Below are positions 33,405 to 41,442 of a stretch of DNA of 64,000 bases, in pieces. This stretch comes from Micromonosporaceae bacterium (GTDB lineage: Bacteria > Actinomycetota > Actinomycetes > Mycobacteriales > Micromonosporaceae): assembly GCA_009377645.1 (NCBI GenBank), contig WHTQ01000008.1, positions 1 to 64,000 of the forward strand, written 5' to 3'. Position numbers and translations under genes: made by a program. The notes under the pieces were generated by a model. The model saw only the letters and a list, made by a program, of their open reading frames with translations, ran no database searches and was not told the DNA's origin. Every line of letters starts with the position of its first letter. Position 1 is the first letter of the stretch.

Positions 33405-34544
33405 ATGCTCACGGTCGACCGGCTGGTCAAGACCTTCCCGGGCGGTACCAGGAAGGGAGACGGCGCAGCTGTCCGGGCGGTCGACAACGTGGCGTTCGAG
33501 GTGGCCGAAGGGCAGCTCTTCACGCTGCTCGGCCCCTCCGGGTGCGGCAAGACGACGACGTTGCGGTTGTTGGCTGGGCTGGAACAGCCGGACTCCGGGC
33601 TGGTCAAGGTGGGCGACCGCACGATGTTCTCCCGCGGCATGGGGGATCCGGGAGGGATCAGCGTCCCCGCCAACCGCCGCGGATTCGGGATGGTGTTCCA
33701 GTCGTACGCCATCTGGCCGCACATGTCGGTCTTCGACAACGCCGCGTTCCCGCTGCAGGTTCGCCGGCGGTCGAAGCGGCTTACTCGGCGGGCGATCCGC
33801 GAGACGGTGCTGGGCATCCTGGAGACCCTGCAGCTCTCCCACCTGGCCGACCGACCGGCGACGAAACTGTCGGGGGGCCAGCAGCAGCGCCTCGCGCTGG
33901 CCCGGGCGATCGCGTTGGAGCCGCCGCTCATGCTGCTGGACGAGCCGCTGTCCAATCTCGATGCCAAACTGCGGGAGTCGCTGCGGTTCGAGCTCAAGCG
34001 GCTCCAGCAGGAGCTCGGGATCACGAGCGTGTATGTCACGCACGACCAGACGGAGGCGCTGGCGATGTCGTCGGTCGTGGCGGTGATGCAGGACGGCAAG
34101 ATCATGCAGTGCGGCACCCCGCTCGAGGTGTACCGGAAACCGTCCGGCAGCTTCGTCGCGGACTTCATCGGCACGTCGACCTTCCTGGAGGGAATCGTCG
34201 CGTCGCAGGACGAGCGCATCGTGTGCGTGCGAACCCCGGAGGGGGAACTGCGGGTCGAGACCGACCACCAGCAACAGGTCCCGGCGGGCACCAGCGCCAT
34301 CGTCTCGATCCGGCCAGAAGTGGTGCACCTGGCACCGGAGAGCTCAGCTGAGCCGATCGCGAACGAGTGGCGCGGCACGGTCACGACCCGGGCATTCCTC
34401 GGCGCGGTAGTCGAGTACCTGGTGCAGGTGGGAGACACGACCATCCGGGCACAGGGCCCGGGTGGCGCCATGCTGGAGCCGGGAACCCCGGTATACCTGC
34501 AGATGAGCCCGTCGGAGCTCACCATGGTGCCGGTGTCGGGGTGA
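33405..34544 (+). CDS. ABC importer ATPase (FbpC/PotA-type)
   Basis: 379 residues. Walker A GPSGCGKT at 43-50, signature LSGGQQQ at 155-161, Walker B LMLLDE at 175-180, H-loop in YVTHDQTEA, and a C-terminal TOBE-like region (ISIRPEVVHL). Powers uptake through the preceding permease. GGAAGGAG lies 6 nt before ATG 33405. The 16-bp gap to the permease shows one operon. Confidence 0.92.
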   Translation: MLTVDRLVKTFPGGTRKGDGAAVRAVDNVAFEVAEGQLFTLLGPSGCGKTTTLRLLAGLEQPDSGLVKVGDRTMFSRGMGDPGGISVPANRRGFGMVFQSYAIWPHMSVFDNAAFPLQVRRRSKRLTRRAIRETVLGILETLQLSHLADRPATKLSGGQQQRLALARAIALEPPLMLLDEPLSNLDAKLRESLRFELKRLQQELGITSVYVTHDQTEALAMSSVVAVMQDGKIMQCGTPLEVYRKPSGSFVADFIGTSTFLEGIVASQDERIVCVRTPEGELRVETDHQQQVPAGTSAIVSIRPEVVHLAPESSAEPIANEWRGTVTTRAFLGAVVEYLVQVGDTTIRAQGPGGAMLEPGTPVYLQMSPSELTMVPVSG

Positions 34545-34649
34545 AGGTTCCGCACGATGGAACGGCTCGCTTGCGGGTGGCGGGGAGCCGAGGGCAAGTT
34601 CTTCCCAGCGTTCCAGCATGAACGCCGTTCACCAGCGAGGGGTGACCAG

Positions 34650-35789
34650 ATGACCGACCAGGCAGTAGGGCAGACGAGCTGGCAGCGACCGGCCACCCCG
34701 TACGAGGAGTTCTGCGCTGTCCAGGGCGTTCCGATCTACCGCGAGCTGCTGGGGGTGCACGACGTGCGGGAGCTGGAGCTCGGCCCCTGGGACCGGCTGG
34801 GCGGCCGCGGCGCGATCATCGACCTCGAGGGCACGGGCGGCTATCTGGGCATGTACCTGGTCGAGGTGCCCCCGGGGGGTTCGCTGGCGCCCGAGCGGCA
34901 TCTCTACGAGGAGGTCTGCTACGTCATCGAGGGAAGGGGCACGACCGAGGTCTGGGCCGACGGCGGCAACCGGCAGGTCTTCGAGTGGGGGAAGGACAGC
35001 GTCTTCTCACCGCCCATGAACACCTGGCACCGCTTCATCAACGCGACCAATGCACCGGCGCTGATCCTGGTGGGCTCGAACGCGCCGCCGATCATGGAGC
35101 TGTTCCGGGACGAGGAGTTCATCTTCGGCACCCCGCACCACTTCAAGCACCGCTACGACGCCGCTGACAGCTACTTCGACGCCTGGGACGAGCTCGCGAC
35201 CGATGACCTGTCCCGGCGCGCGCTGCACAGTGGGGCGCTCGTCCCGGACGCCGCCAACTGCTACGTCCCCCCGGACGGCCAGCGCGGATCGGGACACCGG
35301 CACTTCTTCTTGTACATGTCCGGGAACTACTTCCGCGGTTTCATCGCGGAGTACCCGGTGGGGAAGTACTCAAAGACGCACGCGCACGACGCTGGCCCGG
35401 TGCTGGTCTGCCTGGCCGGCCAGGGCTACACCCTGACCTGGCCCAAGACGGCCGGCACCACGCCCTGGCGGGACGGCAAGGAGCACCTGGTCCGGCGCCA
35501 GGACTACCAGACCGGCGGCGTGGTGAGTGCTGCGCCCGGCGGGGAGTGGTTCCACGCCCATTTCGGCGTCAGCGGTGACCGGTTCCGGGTGATGGCGCTG
35601 CTCGGGGGCTACCCGAAACGTACCCAGGGTCCCCCCGGTTCCACAGTGGTCCACGTGAACCGGGACATCAAGCAGGGTGGAAACACGATCGAGTACCGCG
35701 ACGAGGATCCGATGATCCGTAGCCTGTTCGAGCAGGCACTGGCCGAGGTCGGTGGCACGATCGACATGCCCGCCGAGCTCTACCAGTAG
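34650..35789 (+). CDS. Two-domain cupin (bicupin) protein
   Basis: 379 residues with two cupin folds. First cupin: His84 and Glu87/88 in PERHLYEEVCYVIEG with a later His127 (NTWHRF). Second cupin: H244-A-H246 (KTHAHDAGPVLVCLAGQG) and H302-A-H304 (WFHAHFGV). These would bind a metal, as in gentisate-like dioxygenases, decarboxylases or isomerases; the reaction cannot be told. It is part of the island operon, 105 bp after the ATPase gene and 17 bp before the EutA-like gene. No signal peptide. Confidence 0.8.
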   Translation: MTDQAVGQTSWQRPATPYEEFCAVQGVPIYRELLGVHDVRELELGPWDRLGGRGAIIDLEGTGGYLGMYLVEVPPGGSLAPERHLYEEVCYVIEGRGTTEVWADGGNRQVFEWGKDSVFSPPMNTWHRFINATNAPALILVGSNAPPIMELFRDEEFIFGTPHHFKHRYDAADSYFDAWDELATDDLSRRALHSGALVPDAANCYVPPDGQRGSGHRHFFLYMSGNYFRGFIAEYPVGKYSKTHAHDAGPVLVCLAGQGYTLTWPKTAGTTPWRDGKEHLVRRQDYQTGGVVSAAPGGEWFHAHFGVSGDRFRVMALLGGYPKRTQGPPGSTVVHVNRDIKQGGNTIEYRDEDPMIRSLFEQALAEVGGTIDMPAELYQ

Positions 35790-35806
35790 TCGGCCGGGAT
35801 CGAGAG

Positions 35807-37297
35807 ATGCACCAAGGCCCACACCACCCGCACCACCCGGAGGAGCACCCGCACGACGGTGCGGGCGCCGATCGGGACGACAGCTCGCTGGTGCTGACCA
35901 CGGTGGGCGTGGACATCGGCTCGTCGACCACCCATTTCCTGGTCTCGCGTCTGCGGATGACGCTCCACGGTGCGCGGTACGTGCCCGCCGGTGCCGAACT
36001 TCTGCACGAGTCGCCGGTGCTGTTCACCCCGTACGCGGGCGAGGAGCTGATCGACGTGGACCGGCTGCGGGACTTCATCACGCAGCAGTACGCGGAGGCC
36101 GGCATCGGTCGGCAGGACGTGGACAGCGGCGCGGTCCTGCTTACCGGCCTCGCCGCGCAGCGGCAGAACGCCCGCCTGGTCGGCGAGATCTTCGCCGATG
36201 AAGCGGGACGGTTCGTCGCCTGTAGCGCCGGTCATCGAATGGAGGCAGAGCTCGGAGTACGCGGGTCGGGCGCGCTCGCGCTCTCCCGGCAGCTGGCGGC
36301 CAGCCTGATCCACATCGACATCGGTGGCGGCACGACGAAGATTTCCCACTGTCGAGCCGGGCGGATCGAGAGCACGCTCGCCCTGGCGGTGGGCGCCCGG
36401 CTCATCCTCCGCGACCGCGACGGTCTGGTCCGGCGGGTCGAGCCGGGCGCGAAGCCGATGCTCGACGCGGCCGGGGTGACCGTCCGGGTCGGTCAACGGA
36501 TGGAGCCGGAGCAGGTCGCCGCCGTCTGCGGCTATCAGGCGGACCGGGTCCTGGACGTGGTGGCGGGGCGAGTCTCGACCGAGGCGCTGGACGCCGTCCT
36601 GGTGACCGACCGGGCGCCGATGCCCGACCAGGTCGACGCCGTGACCTTCTCCGGTGGTGTGTCGGAGTACCTGTACGGACGCGAGTCACAGGACTTCGGT
36701 GACCTCGGTCCCCCGCTGGCCGAAGCGTTCGCCGACCGGTTCGCCGGCTTCCCGGTCCGGGAGGTCAGCGGCGGCATTCGCGCGACCGTCCTCGGGGCTT
36801 CGCGGTTCACGGTGCAGGTCAGCAGCCAGACGATCTTCGTCGATCCGCTCGACACCCTGCCGGTCCGCAACGTGCCGGCCGTGGTCCCGGAGCTACCCAC
36901 GAACCAGGAGAGGTTCAGCAGCGAGGAGGTGCGGGACGCCGTGGCGCGCGCCCTCGACCGGCAGGCTCAGGCCGGTGCGGACCTGCCGCCGGCCGTCGCC
37001 ATCGGTATCGCCTGGGAAGGCGACGCCAGCCACGCGCGGCTGGACGCGCTCGCGCGCGGCATCCTCGCCGCCGTGCGCCAGTCCCCATGGCGGGCGGCGC
37101 CGTTGCTCCTGGTGGTGGACCACGACATCGCCCGGCTGCTCGGACTGCAGCTGCGCGAGAGCGCCCGGACAGCGGGGCCGGTCGTCGCGATCGACGGGGT
37201 CGGGCTCCGGCCGCTCGACTTCGTCGACATCGGGGAGGTCGTCCTCGGTGCGGGCGCCACTCTCGTCGTCGTCAAGTCCTTGGTGTTCTCGGGTTAG
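35807..37297 (+). CDS. EutA-like ethanolamine ammonia-lyase reactivase homologue
   Basis: 496-residue ASKHA-fold ATPase. VDIGSSTTHFLVSRL near 35-49, QDVDSGAVLLTGLAAQRQNAR, HIDIGGGTTKISHCRAGRIE near 169, and TFSGGVSEYL match EutA in order and spacing. EutA reactivates adenosylcobalamin-dependent ethanolamine ammonia-lyase, but no EutB or EutC gene is in the window. The first 16 residues are very His-rich (H at 2, 6, 7, 9, 10, 14, 16), unlike enterobacterial EutA. Its target enzyme may be outside the window, lost, or a different enzyme. It follows the bicupin by 17 bp. Confidence 0.85.
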   Translation: MHQGPHHPHHPEEHPHDGAGADRDDSSLVLTTVGVDIGSSTTHFLVSRLRMTLHGARYVPAGAELLHESPVLFTPYAGEELIDVDRLRDFITQQYAEAGIGRQDVDSGAVLLTGLAAQRQNARLVGEIFADEAGRFVACSAGHRMEAELGVRGSGALALSRQLAASLIHIDIGGGTTKISHCRAGRIESTLALAVGARLILRDRDGLVRRVEPGAKPMLDAAGVTVRVGQRMEPEQVAAVCGYQADRVLDVVAGRVSTEALDAVLVTDRAPMPDQVDAVTFSGGVSEYLYGRESQDFGDLGPPLAEAFADRFAGFPVREVSGGIRATVLGASRFTVQVSSQTIFVDPLDTLPVRNVPAVVPELPTNQERFSSEEVRDAVARALDRQAQAGADLPPAVAIGIAWEGDASHARLDALARGILAAVRQSPWRAAPLLLVVDHDIARLLGLQLRESARTAGPVVAIDGVGLRPLDFVDIGEVVLGAGATLVVVKSLVFSG

Positions 37298-37328
37298 CGC
37301 TTGTCAATGTGAAGTGGAGGGGGAGACA

Positions 37329-37489
37329 TTGGACAGCCTGCGGGAGTGGATCGACCAGGTCGAGGCGATGGGCGAGCTGGTGCGCGTGGCCGAGCCGGTG
37401 GACTGGGACCAGGAAGCGGGTGCGATCAGCTACCTTGCCGGCAAGACCGCCGGCAACCCGGCCATCCTCTTCGAGCGCATCAAGGGCAG
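37329..37489 (+). pseudogene. UbiD-family decarboxylase, N-terminal stub
   Basis: TTG at 37329 opens a frame reading DSLREWIDQVEAMGELVRVA, EPVDWDQEAGAISYLAGKTA and NPAILFERIKG, the N-terminus of UbiD-like prenylated-FMN decarboxylases. It breaks off after about 54 residues where IS481-type transposase sequence begins; a complete UbiD has near 450-500 residues. GGAGGGGGAG lies 4-10 nt before the TTG. The stub shows that the island operon once continued with a UbiD-type enzyme. Confidence 0.8.
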
Positions 37490-37650
37490 ATCCGCTCGAA
37501 GAGCACCTTCGCCGGGCGGGGCTTGGTGAACCGGCCGGTGAACTGCTTCCCATTGTCGGTTAACACTTCCGACGGGACGCCGTAGCGGTTCATCGCGGTG
37601 GTGAACGCTGTAGTAACGTGCCTGGTAGACAGCGGGGCGCCGGTCATACC
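37490..37650 (-). mobile_element. IS481-type transposase fragment
   Basis: On the minus strand, MTGAPLSTRHVTTAFTTAMN, then RYGVPSEVLTDNGKQFTGRF and KPRPAKVLFERI, match the DDE core of IS481-family transposases (second Asp in LTDNGKQFTG). About 54 residues remain, with no start, no catalytic end and no visible terminal inverted repeats. It interrupts the UbiD gene and lies next to attR, so insertion and deletion probably eroded this end of the island. Confidence 0.8.
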
Positions 37651-37655
37651 ATCGC

Positions 37656-37698
37656 CTCGTAAAGCACAGGTCGTCGTTCGATTCCGACAGGCGGCTCC
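37656..37698 (+). other. attR: duplicated 3' half of tRNA-Thr
   Basis: CTCGTAAAGCACAGGTCGTC, GTTCGATTCC and GACAGGCGGCTCC repeat attL at 29759-29802, lacking one G in the T-stem. It cannot form a whole tRNA. It marks the right boundary of the island. Confidence 0.9.
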
Positions 37699-37728
37699 GA
37701 GCCCAGCGCATGGACAGGGAGGCAGTCG

Positions 37729-38277
37729 ATGGGTGCCATACACGTGCACGAGTTCATGAGCCTCGACGGTGTGATCGACGCGCCCACGTGGACGTTCGAC
37801 TACGGCTTCGACCCCAAGATGGGGGAGGTCCTCGGCGCGGTCACGGGACGTTGCCGGGGCATCCTGCTCGGGCGCACGACCTACGAGATGTTCGAGCCGG
37901 CCTGGTCGACCCGGACCGTGGAGGACGATCCAGGTGCGCCGTTCTTCAACGACACCACCAAGTACGTCGTGTCCGGGACGCTCACGAATGCAACCTGGCG
38001 GAACTCAAAGGTCATCGGGGCGTACGACCCGGACGTGATCCGCAGCCTGCCGGACGAGATCGACGGTGACCTCTACGTCAGCGGCAGCATCACGCTGGTC
38101 CGAGCGATGCTCGCGGACCGCCTGGTCGACGAGCTGCATCTGTTCGTCTACCCGCTTACCCGCGGGTCCGGTCCGCGGCTGTTCCCCGAGGAAGCCGCGC
38201 CCAGCAAACTGTCGCTTGCGGCGCATGAGTCGTACGAGAACGGTGTGCTCTACCTGAACTACCGACCGCAGGCGTGA
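37729..38277 (+). CDS. Dihydrofolate reductase/RibD C-terminal-like reductase
   Basis: 182-residue protein of the DHFR-like RibD_C family: N-terminal HVHEFMSLDGVIDAPTWTFD, nucleotide-binding region GILLGRTTYEMFEPAW, YVVSGTLTNATW, YVSGSITLVRAML and DELHLFVYPLTRGSGPRLF. These NADPH-dependent reductases are often of unknown substrate and are distinct from FolA. GGGAGG lies 6 nt before ATG 37729. It begins 30 bp after attR and so is likely core genome. Confidence 0.9.
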   Translation: MGAIHVHEFMSLDGVIDAPTWTFDYGFDPKMGEVLGAVTGRCRGILLGRTTYEMFEPAWSTRTVEDDPGAPFFNDTTKYVVSGTLTNATWRNSKVIGAYDPDVIRSLPDEIDGDLYVSGSITLVRAMLADRLVDELHLFVYPLTRGSGPRLFPEEAAPSKLSLAAHESYENGVLYLNYRPQA

Positions 38278-38299
38278 GGCCGCGTTCGCCTGCACCGCA

Positions 38300-39445
38300 T
38301 CAGCCCGGTCGCCCGAAGCTGTGGATCGGGTTCGAGTCCATGGCGGTGACGTGCACGCTGGACGTGGGGTTCGGCGCGTGCACGATCGAGCCGTCGCCGA
38401 TGTACATCCCGACATGGCTTAGATCGCTGTAGTAGAAGACCAGGTCACCGGGGCGAAGGTTGCTCCGTTCCACGTACGGCATGACGGACCGCTGCTGAGC
38501 GGCGTTGTGGGGCAGGCTCACGCCGCCCTGCTCCCAGGCGGCCATGGTCAAGCCGGAACAGTCGTACGCGTCGGGACCGGCCGCTCCCCATTCGTACGAC
38601 TTGCCGACCTGCGCGCAGGCGAAGTCGAGGGCCGCGTCTGCCCCACCGCCCGGGTAGCTGACCGGGCACCCCGAGCTCGGTCCGCTGGAGCCGCTGTCGC
38701 TCTCCTCGGCTTCCGCTTCGGCCTCCGCTTCGGCCTCCGCCTCAGCTGCTGCCTCGGCTTCCGCTTCCGCCGCTGCCTCGGCCGCTGCCGCTGCTTCCGC
38801 CTCGGCCGCGGCGCGCTCCTCCGCGAGCAGCTCCTCATGGAGCCCTTCCAGCTCGTCGATCTCTACGTCGATCTCGTCGGCCCGCCGCGCCAGGTCCGTC
38901 TCCATCTCGGTGAGGTCGTCGATGAGCCCATCGAGCTCGGCCTGTTGGATCTGGTAGTCCGCCTTGACCGCGACCGCTCGGTTGATCTTCTCCTGCTGGG
39001 TCTTGGTGAACTGGTCCAGCATTGCCAGCTGGTCGGCGAGGGCGAATGGCGATCCGGTGGTGAGTAGCGCCCGCAGGGCGGATATGTTGCCGCCCTTGAA
39101 GCTGTACGCGGCGACGTCGGCGACGTCGGCCTGCGCCAGCTCCACCTGCCGCTCCAGCGGCCCGATCTTCGCGGCCAGCGCATCGGCTGCCTTCTGGTTA
39201 TCCTTCAGCTCCAGCCGGGTGGCGTTGTGCTCCTCGATGATCGGCTCCAGCTCACGCCATTTCTCGTCGATCTGCGCCTTGACCTCCTCCGAGGTCCCCT
39301 GGGCAGCAGCGGCACCGGGGGTGAGGAGCACCGCCGGAGCAGTGACCACCATGAACAGTATGGCAGCGAGGGCGAACCGCCCTACCCTGGACCGGGCGCT
39401 CAGCCGGGCAGGCCTCGGCTGACGCTCCTGAGTGGTATGAGTCAC
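38300..39445 (-). CDS. Secreted NlpC/P60 peptidoglycan hydrolase
   Basis: 381 residues. N-terminal signal peptide (FALAAILFMVVTAPAVLL..GAAAAQG), coiled-coil domain (about residues 45-200), a long EAEAEAAAEA linker, then a C-terminal NlpC/P60 domain with Cys296 (YDCSGLT), His344 (DLSHVGMYIG) and His356 (IVHAPN) as the catalytic set. Such enzymes cut gamma-D-Glu-meso-DAP bonds in cell-wall peptides (RipA/RpfA-associated types). GTG 39445 is chosen because the signal peptide follows at once and AGAGGGG lies about 8 nt before it. Expression is probably set by the c-di-AMP riboswitch upstream. Confidence 0.92.
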   Translation of the reverse strand: MTHTTQERQPRPARLSARSRVGRFALAAILFMVVTAPAVLLTPGAAAAQGTSEEVKAQIDEKWRELEPIIEEHNATRLELKDNQKAADALAAKIGPLERQVELAQADVADVAAYSFKGGNISALRALLTTGSPFALADQLAMLDQFTKTQQEKINRAVAVKADYQIQQAELDGLIDDLTEMETDLARRADEIDVEIDELEGLHEELLAEERAAAEAEAAAAAEAAAEAEAEAAAEAEAEAEAEAEAEESDSGSSGPSSGCPVSYPGGGADAALDFACAQVGKSYEWGAAGPDAYDCSGLTMAAWEQGGVSLPHNAAQQRSVMPYVERSNLRPGDLVFYYSDLSHVGMYIGDGSIVHAPNPTSSVHVTAMDSNPIHSFGRPG

Positions 39446-39465
39446 GGGACCGACCCCTCTTCCGT

Positions 39466-39640
39466 GACCGCCTACCGGGTTAGCTGACGGGTTCGGGCTG
39501 GAAGACGCCCTACCGCGATGGCTCGCGGACTCACCCCGGTGGTGCACGGATCCCCGGCTCACCAAGAACCGACTCGCTGGCGACTCGGCGGTGCTGGCCG
39601 GGGACACCCCGGGTTGGGGAACCGACATCCGGCTCAACGA
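39466..39640 (-). ncRNA. c-di-AMP (ydaO/yuaA-type) riboswitch
   Basis: On the minus strand the leader carries the hallmark CCCGAACCCGTCAGCTAACC then CGGTAGGC near its 3' end, preceded by GGTGAGTCC and GGGGATCC segments and by the cggttccccaacccggggtg portion at the 5' side. These conserved blocks belong to the ydaO class, which binds c-di-AMP and in actinobacteria controls cell-wall hydrolase genes such as rpfA and NlpC/P60 types. High c-di-AMP normally turns expression off. It ends about 20 nt before the GTG. Confidence 0.88.
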
Positions 39641-39646
39641 CTGCCG

Positions 39647-39675
39647 AGCCTAAACTTCATGCCGACCACGGTCAA
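39647..39675 (-). promoter_or_regulatory. Promoter of the riboswitch-controlled NlpC/P60 gene
   Basis: On the minus strand TTGACC (39675-39670) and TAGGCT (39652-39647) are separated by 17 nt, a good housekeeping-sigma promoter. It would start transcription near 39640, just where the riboswitch begins. Confidence 0.7.
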
Positions 39676-39889
39676 GTGATGAGTCAAATAGATTCACCGG
39701 GTAGTCGCATCCATACCCTGTGCAGCACGCGTCCCACGAGTCAGTGGGTCATGCCGGGCGCGAGCGGCGTTCACCCGGTAGGGCACCGCCCACAGTGTAC
39801 ACTACGGCGGGCCGTGACGATTGACGCCTCCGCGGACTCTCCTTGCCGCCACCGATCTCCTGGTCGGTCACCGTCACCGTCCATTCAGA

Positions 39890-40267
39890 TCAGATGGCGA
39901 AGAACAGGACGTAGCCGGCGAGCACCGAGCCGACCAGCGCGGTGCCGTAGGTGCCGGCCGCGATCAGCTGGTCGTAGCGGCGCAGCTGCAGCCCGTCGAT
40001 CAGCGTGAACCGGAACCGGTGTGCGAAGTGGATCAGCGACAGCACGCACAGGCCGAGCAGCGCCAGCCGGGTGACCGCGTGGGTCACCACCGCGTCCAGG
40101 TGGGCGTGGTCCGGCGGGTCGATCCAGCCGAGCGGAAACGCCAGCCCGAACAGGAACAGCAGCGCCGGGATGGCCAGCGCCGCCACCACCCCGCCAGCGC
40201 TGAACCCGAGCCAGATGAACGGTTCCGCGGAGCGCTTCGGTCCACTCCGTCCACTCCGTCCACTCAT
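39890..40267 (-). CDS. frdD: Fumarate reductase membrane subunit D
   Basis: 125 residues with three membrane helices (SAGGVVAALAIPALLFLFGL, TRLALLGLCVLSLIHFAHRF, GTALVGSVLAGYVLFFAI), the size and layout of FrdD. With FrdC it anchors FrdAB and binds menaquinone. The ATG at 40267 overlaps the frdC stop (ATGA). Last gene of the five-gene operon. Confidence 0.85.
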   Translation of the reverse strand: MSGRSGRSGPKRSAEPFIWLGFSAGGVVAALAIPALLFLFGLAFPLGWIDPPDHAHLDAVVTHAVTRLALLGLCVLSLIHFAHRFRFTLIDGLQLRRYDQLIAAGTYGTALVGSVLAGYVLFFAI

Positions 40268-40677
40268 GCGAGCACCACCAACCAGATCAGGAACCCGGAC
40301 ACCACAACCCAGGCCGCGAAGATCGGCCCGGCGAGCAGGGTCGGCGGGACCCGGCGCCCGCGCAGCCGCACCACCGTGGCCTGCGGCGCGGCCTGGAAGA
40401 ACGTCACGGCGTGCAGCACCGCGAACCCGAGCGCGACCGCGTTCAGCGCGATCATGAACGGGTTCGCCGACCAGTCCAGGAAGCGCTGGTACGCGGACTC
40501 GCTCTGCCCGACCGCGTACGCCAACACCAGCAGGTAGGCCACGAACCAGGCCACGAACAGGCTGCTCAGCTCGCGCAGGATGAACAGCAGGTACGAGCGG
40601 CGGCGGGCCCACCAGAACCGGGGCACCGGTGGCCGGTAGAGCCGGGCCTGGAAGCCGGGGTCGGTCGACGTGCTCAT
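40264..40677 (-). CDS. frdC: Fumarate reductase membrane subunit C
   Basis: 137 residues, three membrane helices (FILRELSSLFVAWFVAYLLV, ANPFMIALNAVALGFAVLHA, PPTLLAGPIFAAWVVVSGFL). The short N-terminal PPVPRFWWARRRSYLLF before helix 1 is typical of FrdC. Start ATG 40677 lies 5 bp after the frdB stop. It has a conserved His (VLHAVTFF) in helix 2 as expected near the quinone site. Confidence 0.87.
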   Translation of the reverse strand: MSTSTDPGFQARLYRPPVPRFWWARRRSYLLFILRELSSLFVAWFVAYLLVLAYAVGQSESAYQRFLDWSANPFMIALNAVALGFAVLHAVTFFQAAPQATVVRLRGRRVPPTLLAGPIFAAWVVVSGFLIWLVVLA

Positions 40678-40682
40678 GTCGT

Positions 40683-41435
40683 TCACTTCTCGGCCGCCCG
40701 GGGGAGCAGCAGCGACTTGGCCGCCTCGGTCGCCGCGGTCACCTTGTACCGCTGGATCGCGCCGGCCGGGTCGACCCCCTTCGGGCAGGCGCTGGTGCAC
40801 TCGCCCACGAACGTGCAGCCCCACACCCCGTCGTGCCCGGACAGCTCGGCCATCCGCAGCGCGTTCCCGGCATCGCGGGAGTCCATATTGTACCGCTGCG
40901 CCAGCGCGATCGCCGCCGGGCCGACGAACGACTGGTCCAGCCCGTACACCGGGCACGCCGAGTAGCAGAGCATGCAGTTGATGCACATGCTGTACTGGTG
41001 GTACTCCTCGAGTTCCTCCGGGGTCTGCAGGTACTCCCCGTGCGCCCCCTCGGGTGGCGCCTCGTCGTCGGCGACGATCCACGGCTTGACCCGGCCCAGC
41101 TTGTGCACGAAGTCGGTCATCTCGATCACCAGGTCCCGGATCACCGGGAAGTTGCGCAGCGGCTCCACCCGGACAGGTCCCGGCGCGAAGTCGCTCAGGA
41201 ACGCGGCGCAGGTCAGCACCGGCTCCCCGTTGACCGTCATGCCGCAGCTGCCGCAGATCCCCATCCGGCACGACCACCGGTAGGACAGCGTCCCGTCGAG
41301 CCGGTCCTTGACGTAGTTGAGGCCGTCCAGCACCGCCCACTCCTCGCGCAGCGGCACCTCGTACTCCTCGAAGGTCGGCTTCGACTCCTGCTCCGGCCGA
41401 TACCGCGCGACCTGGAGTGTGATCCGCTCCTCCAT
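40683..41435 (-). CDS. frdB: Fumarate reductase iron-sulfur subunit B
   Basis: 250 residues with the three electron-carrying clusters: [2Fe-2S] Cys56, 61, 64, 76 ([13 protein letters not shown]), [4Fe-4S] Cys151, 154, 157 (CINCMLC) and [3Fe-4S] Cys161, 207, 213 with Cys217 for the 4Fe cluster ([15 protein letters not shown]). It links the flavin subunit to membrane quinones. It starts 7 bp after frdA. Confidence 0.94.
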   Translation of the reverse strand: MEERITLQVARYRPEQESKPTFEEYEVPLREEWAVLDGLNYVKDRLDGTLSYRWSCRMGICGSCGMTVNGEPVLTCAAFLSDFAPGPVRVEPLRNFPVIRDLVIEMTDFVHKLGRVKPWIVADDEAPPEGAHGEYLQTPEELEEYHQYSMCINCMLCYSACPVYGLDQSFVGPAAIALAQRYNMDSRDAGNALRMAELSGHDGVWGCTFVGECTSACPKGVDPAGAIQRYKVTAATEAAKSLLLPRAAEK

Positions 41436-41442
41436 GCCTGAG

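Noticed and set aside
37656-37698. A second tRNA gene at the right end of the island
   Set aside because: Only the 3' half is present, with a deletion in the T-stem and no D-arm or acceptor 5' strand; it is an attachment-site copy.
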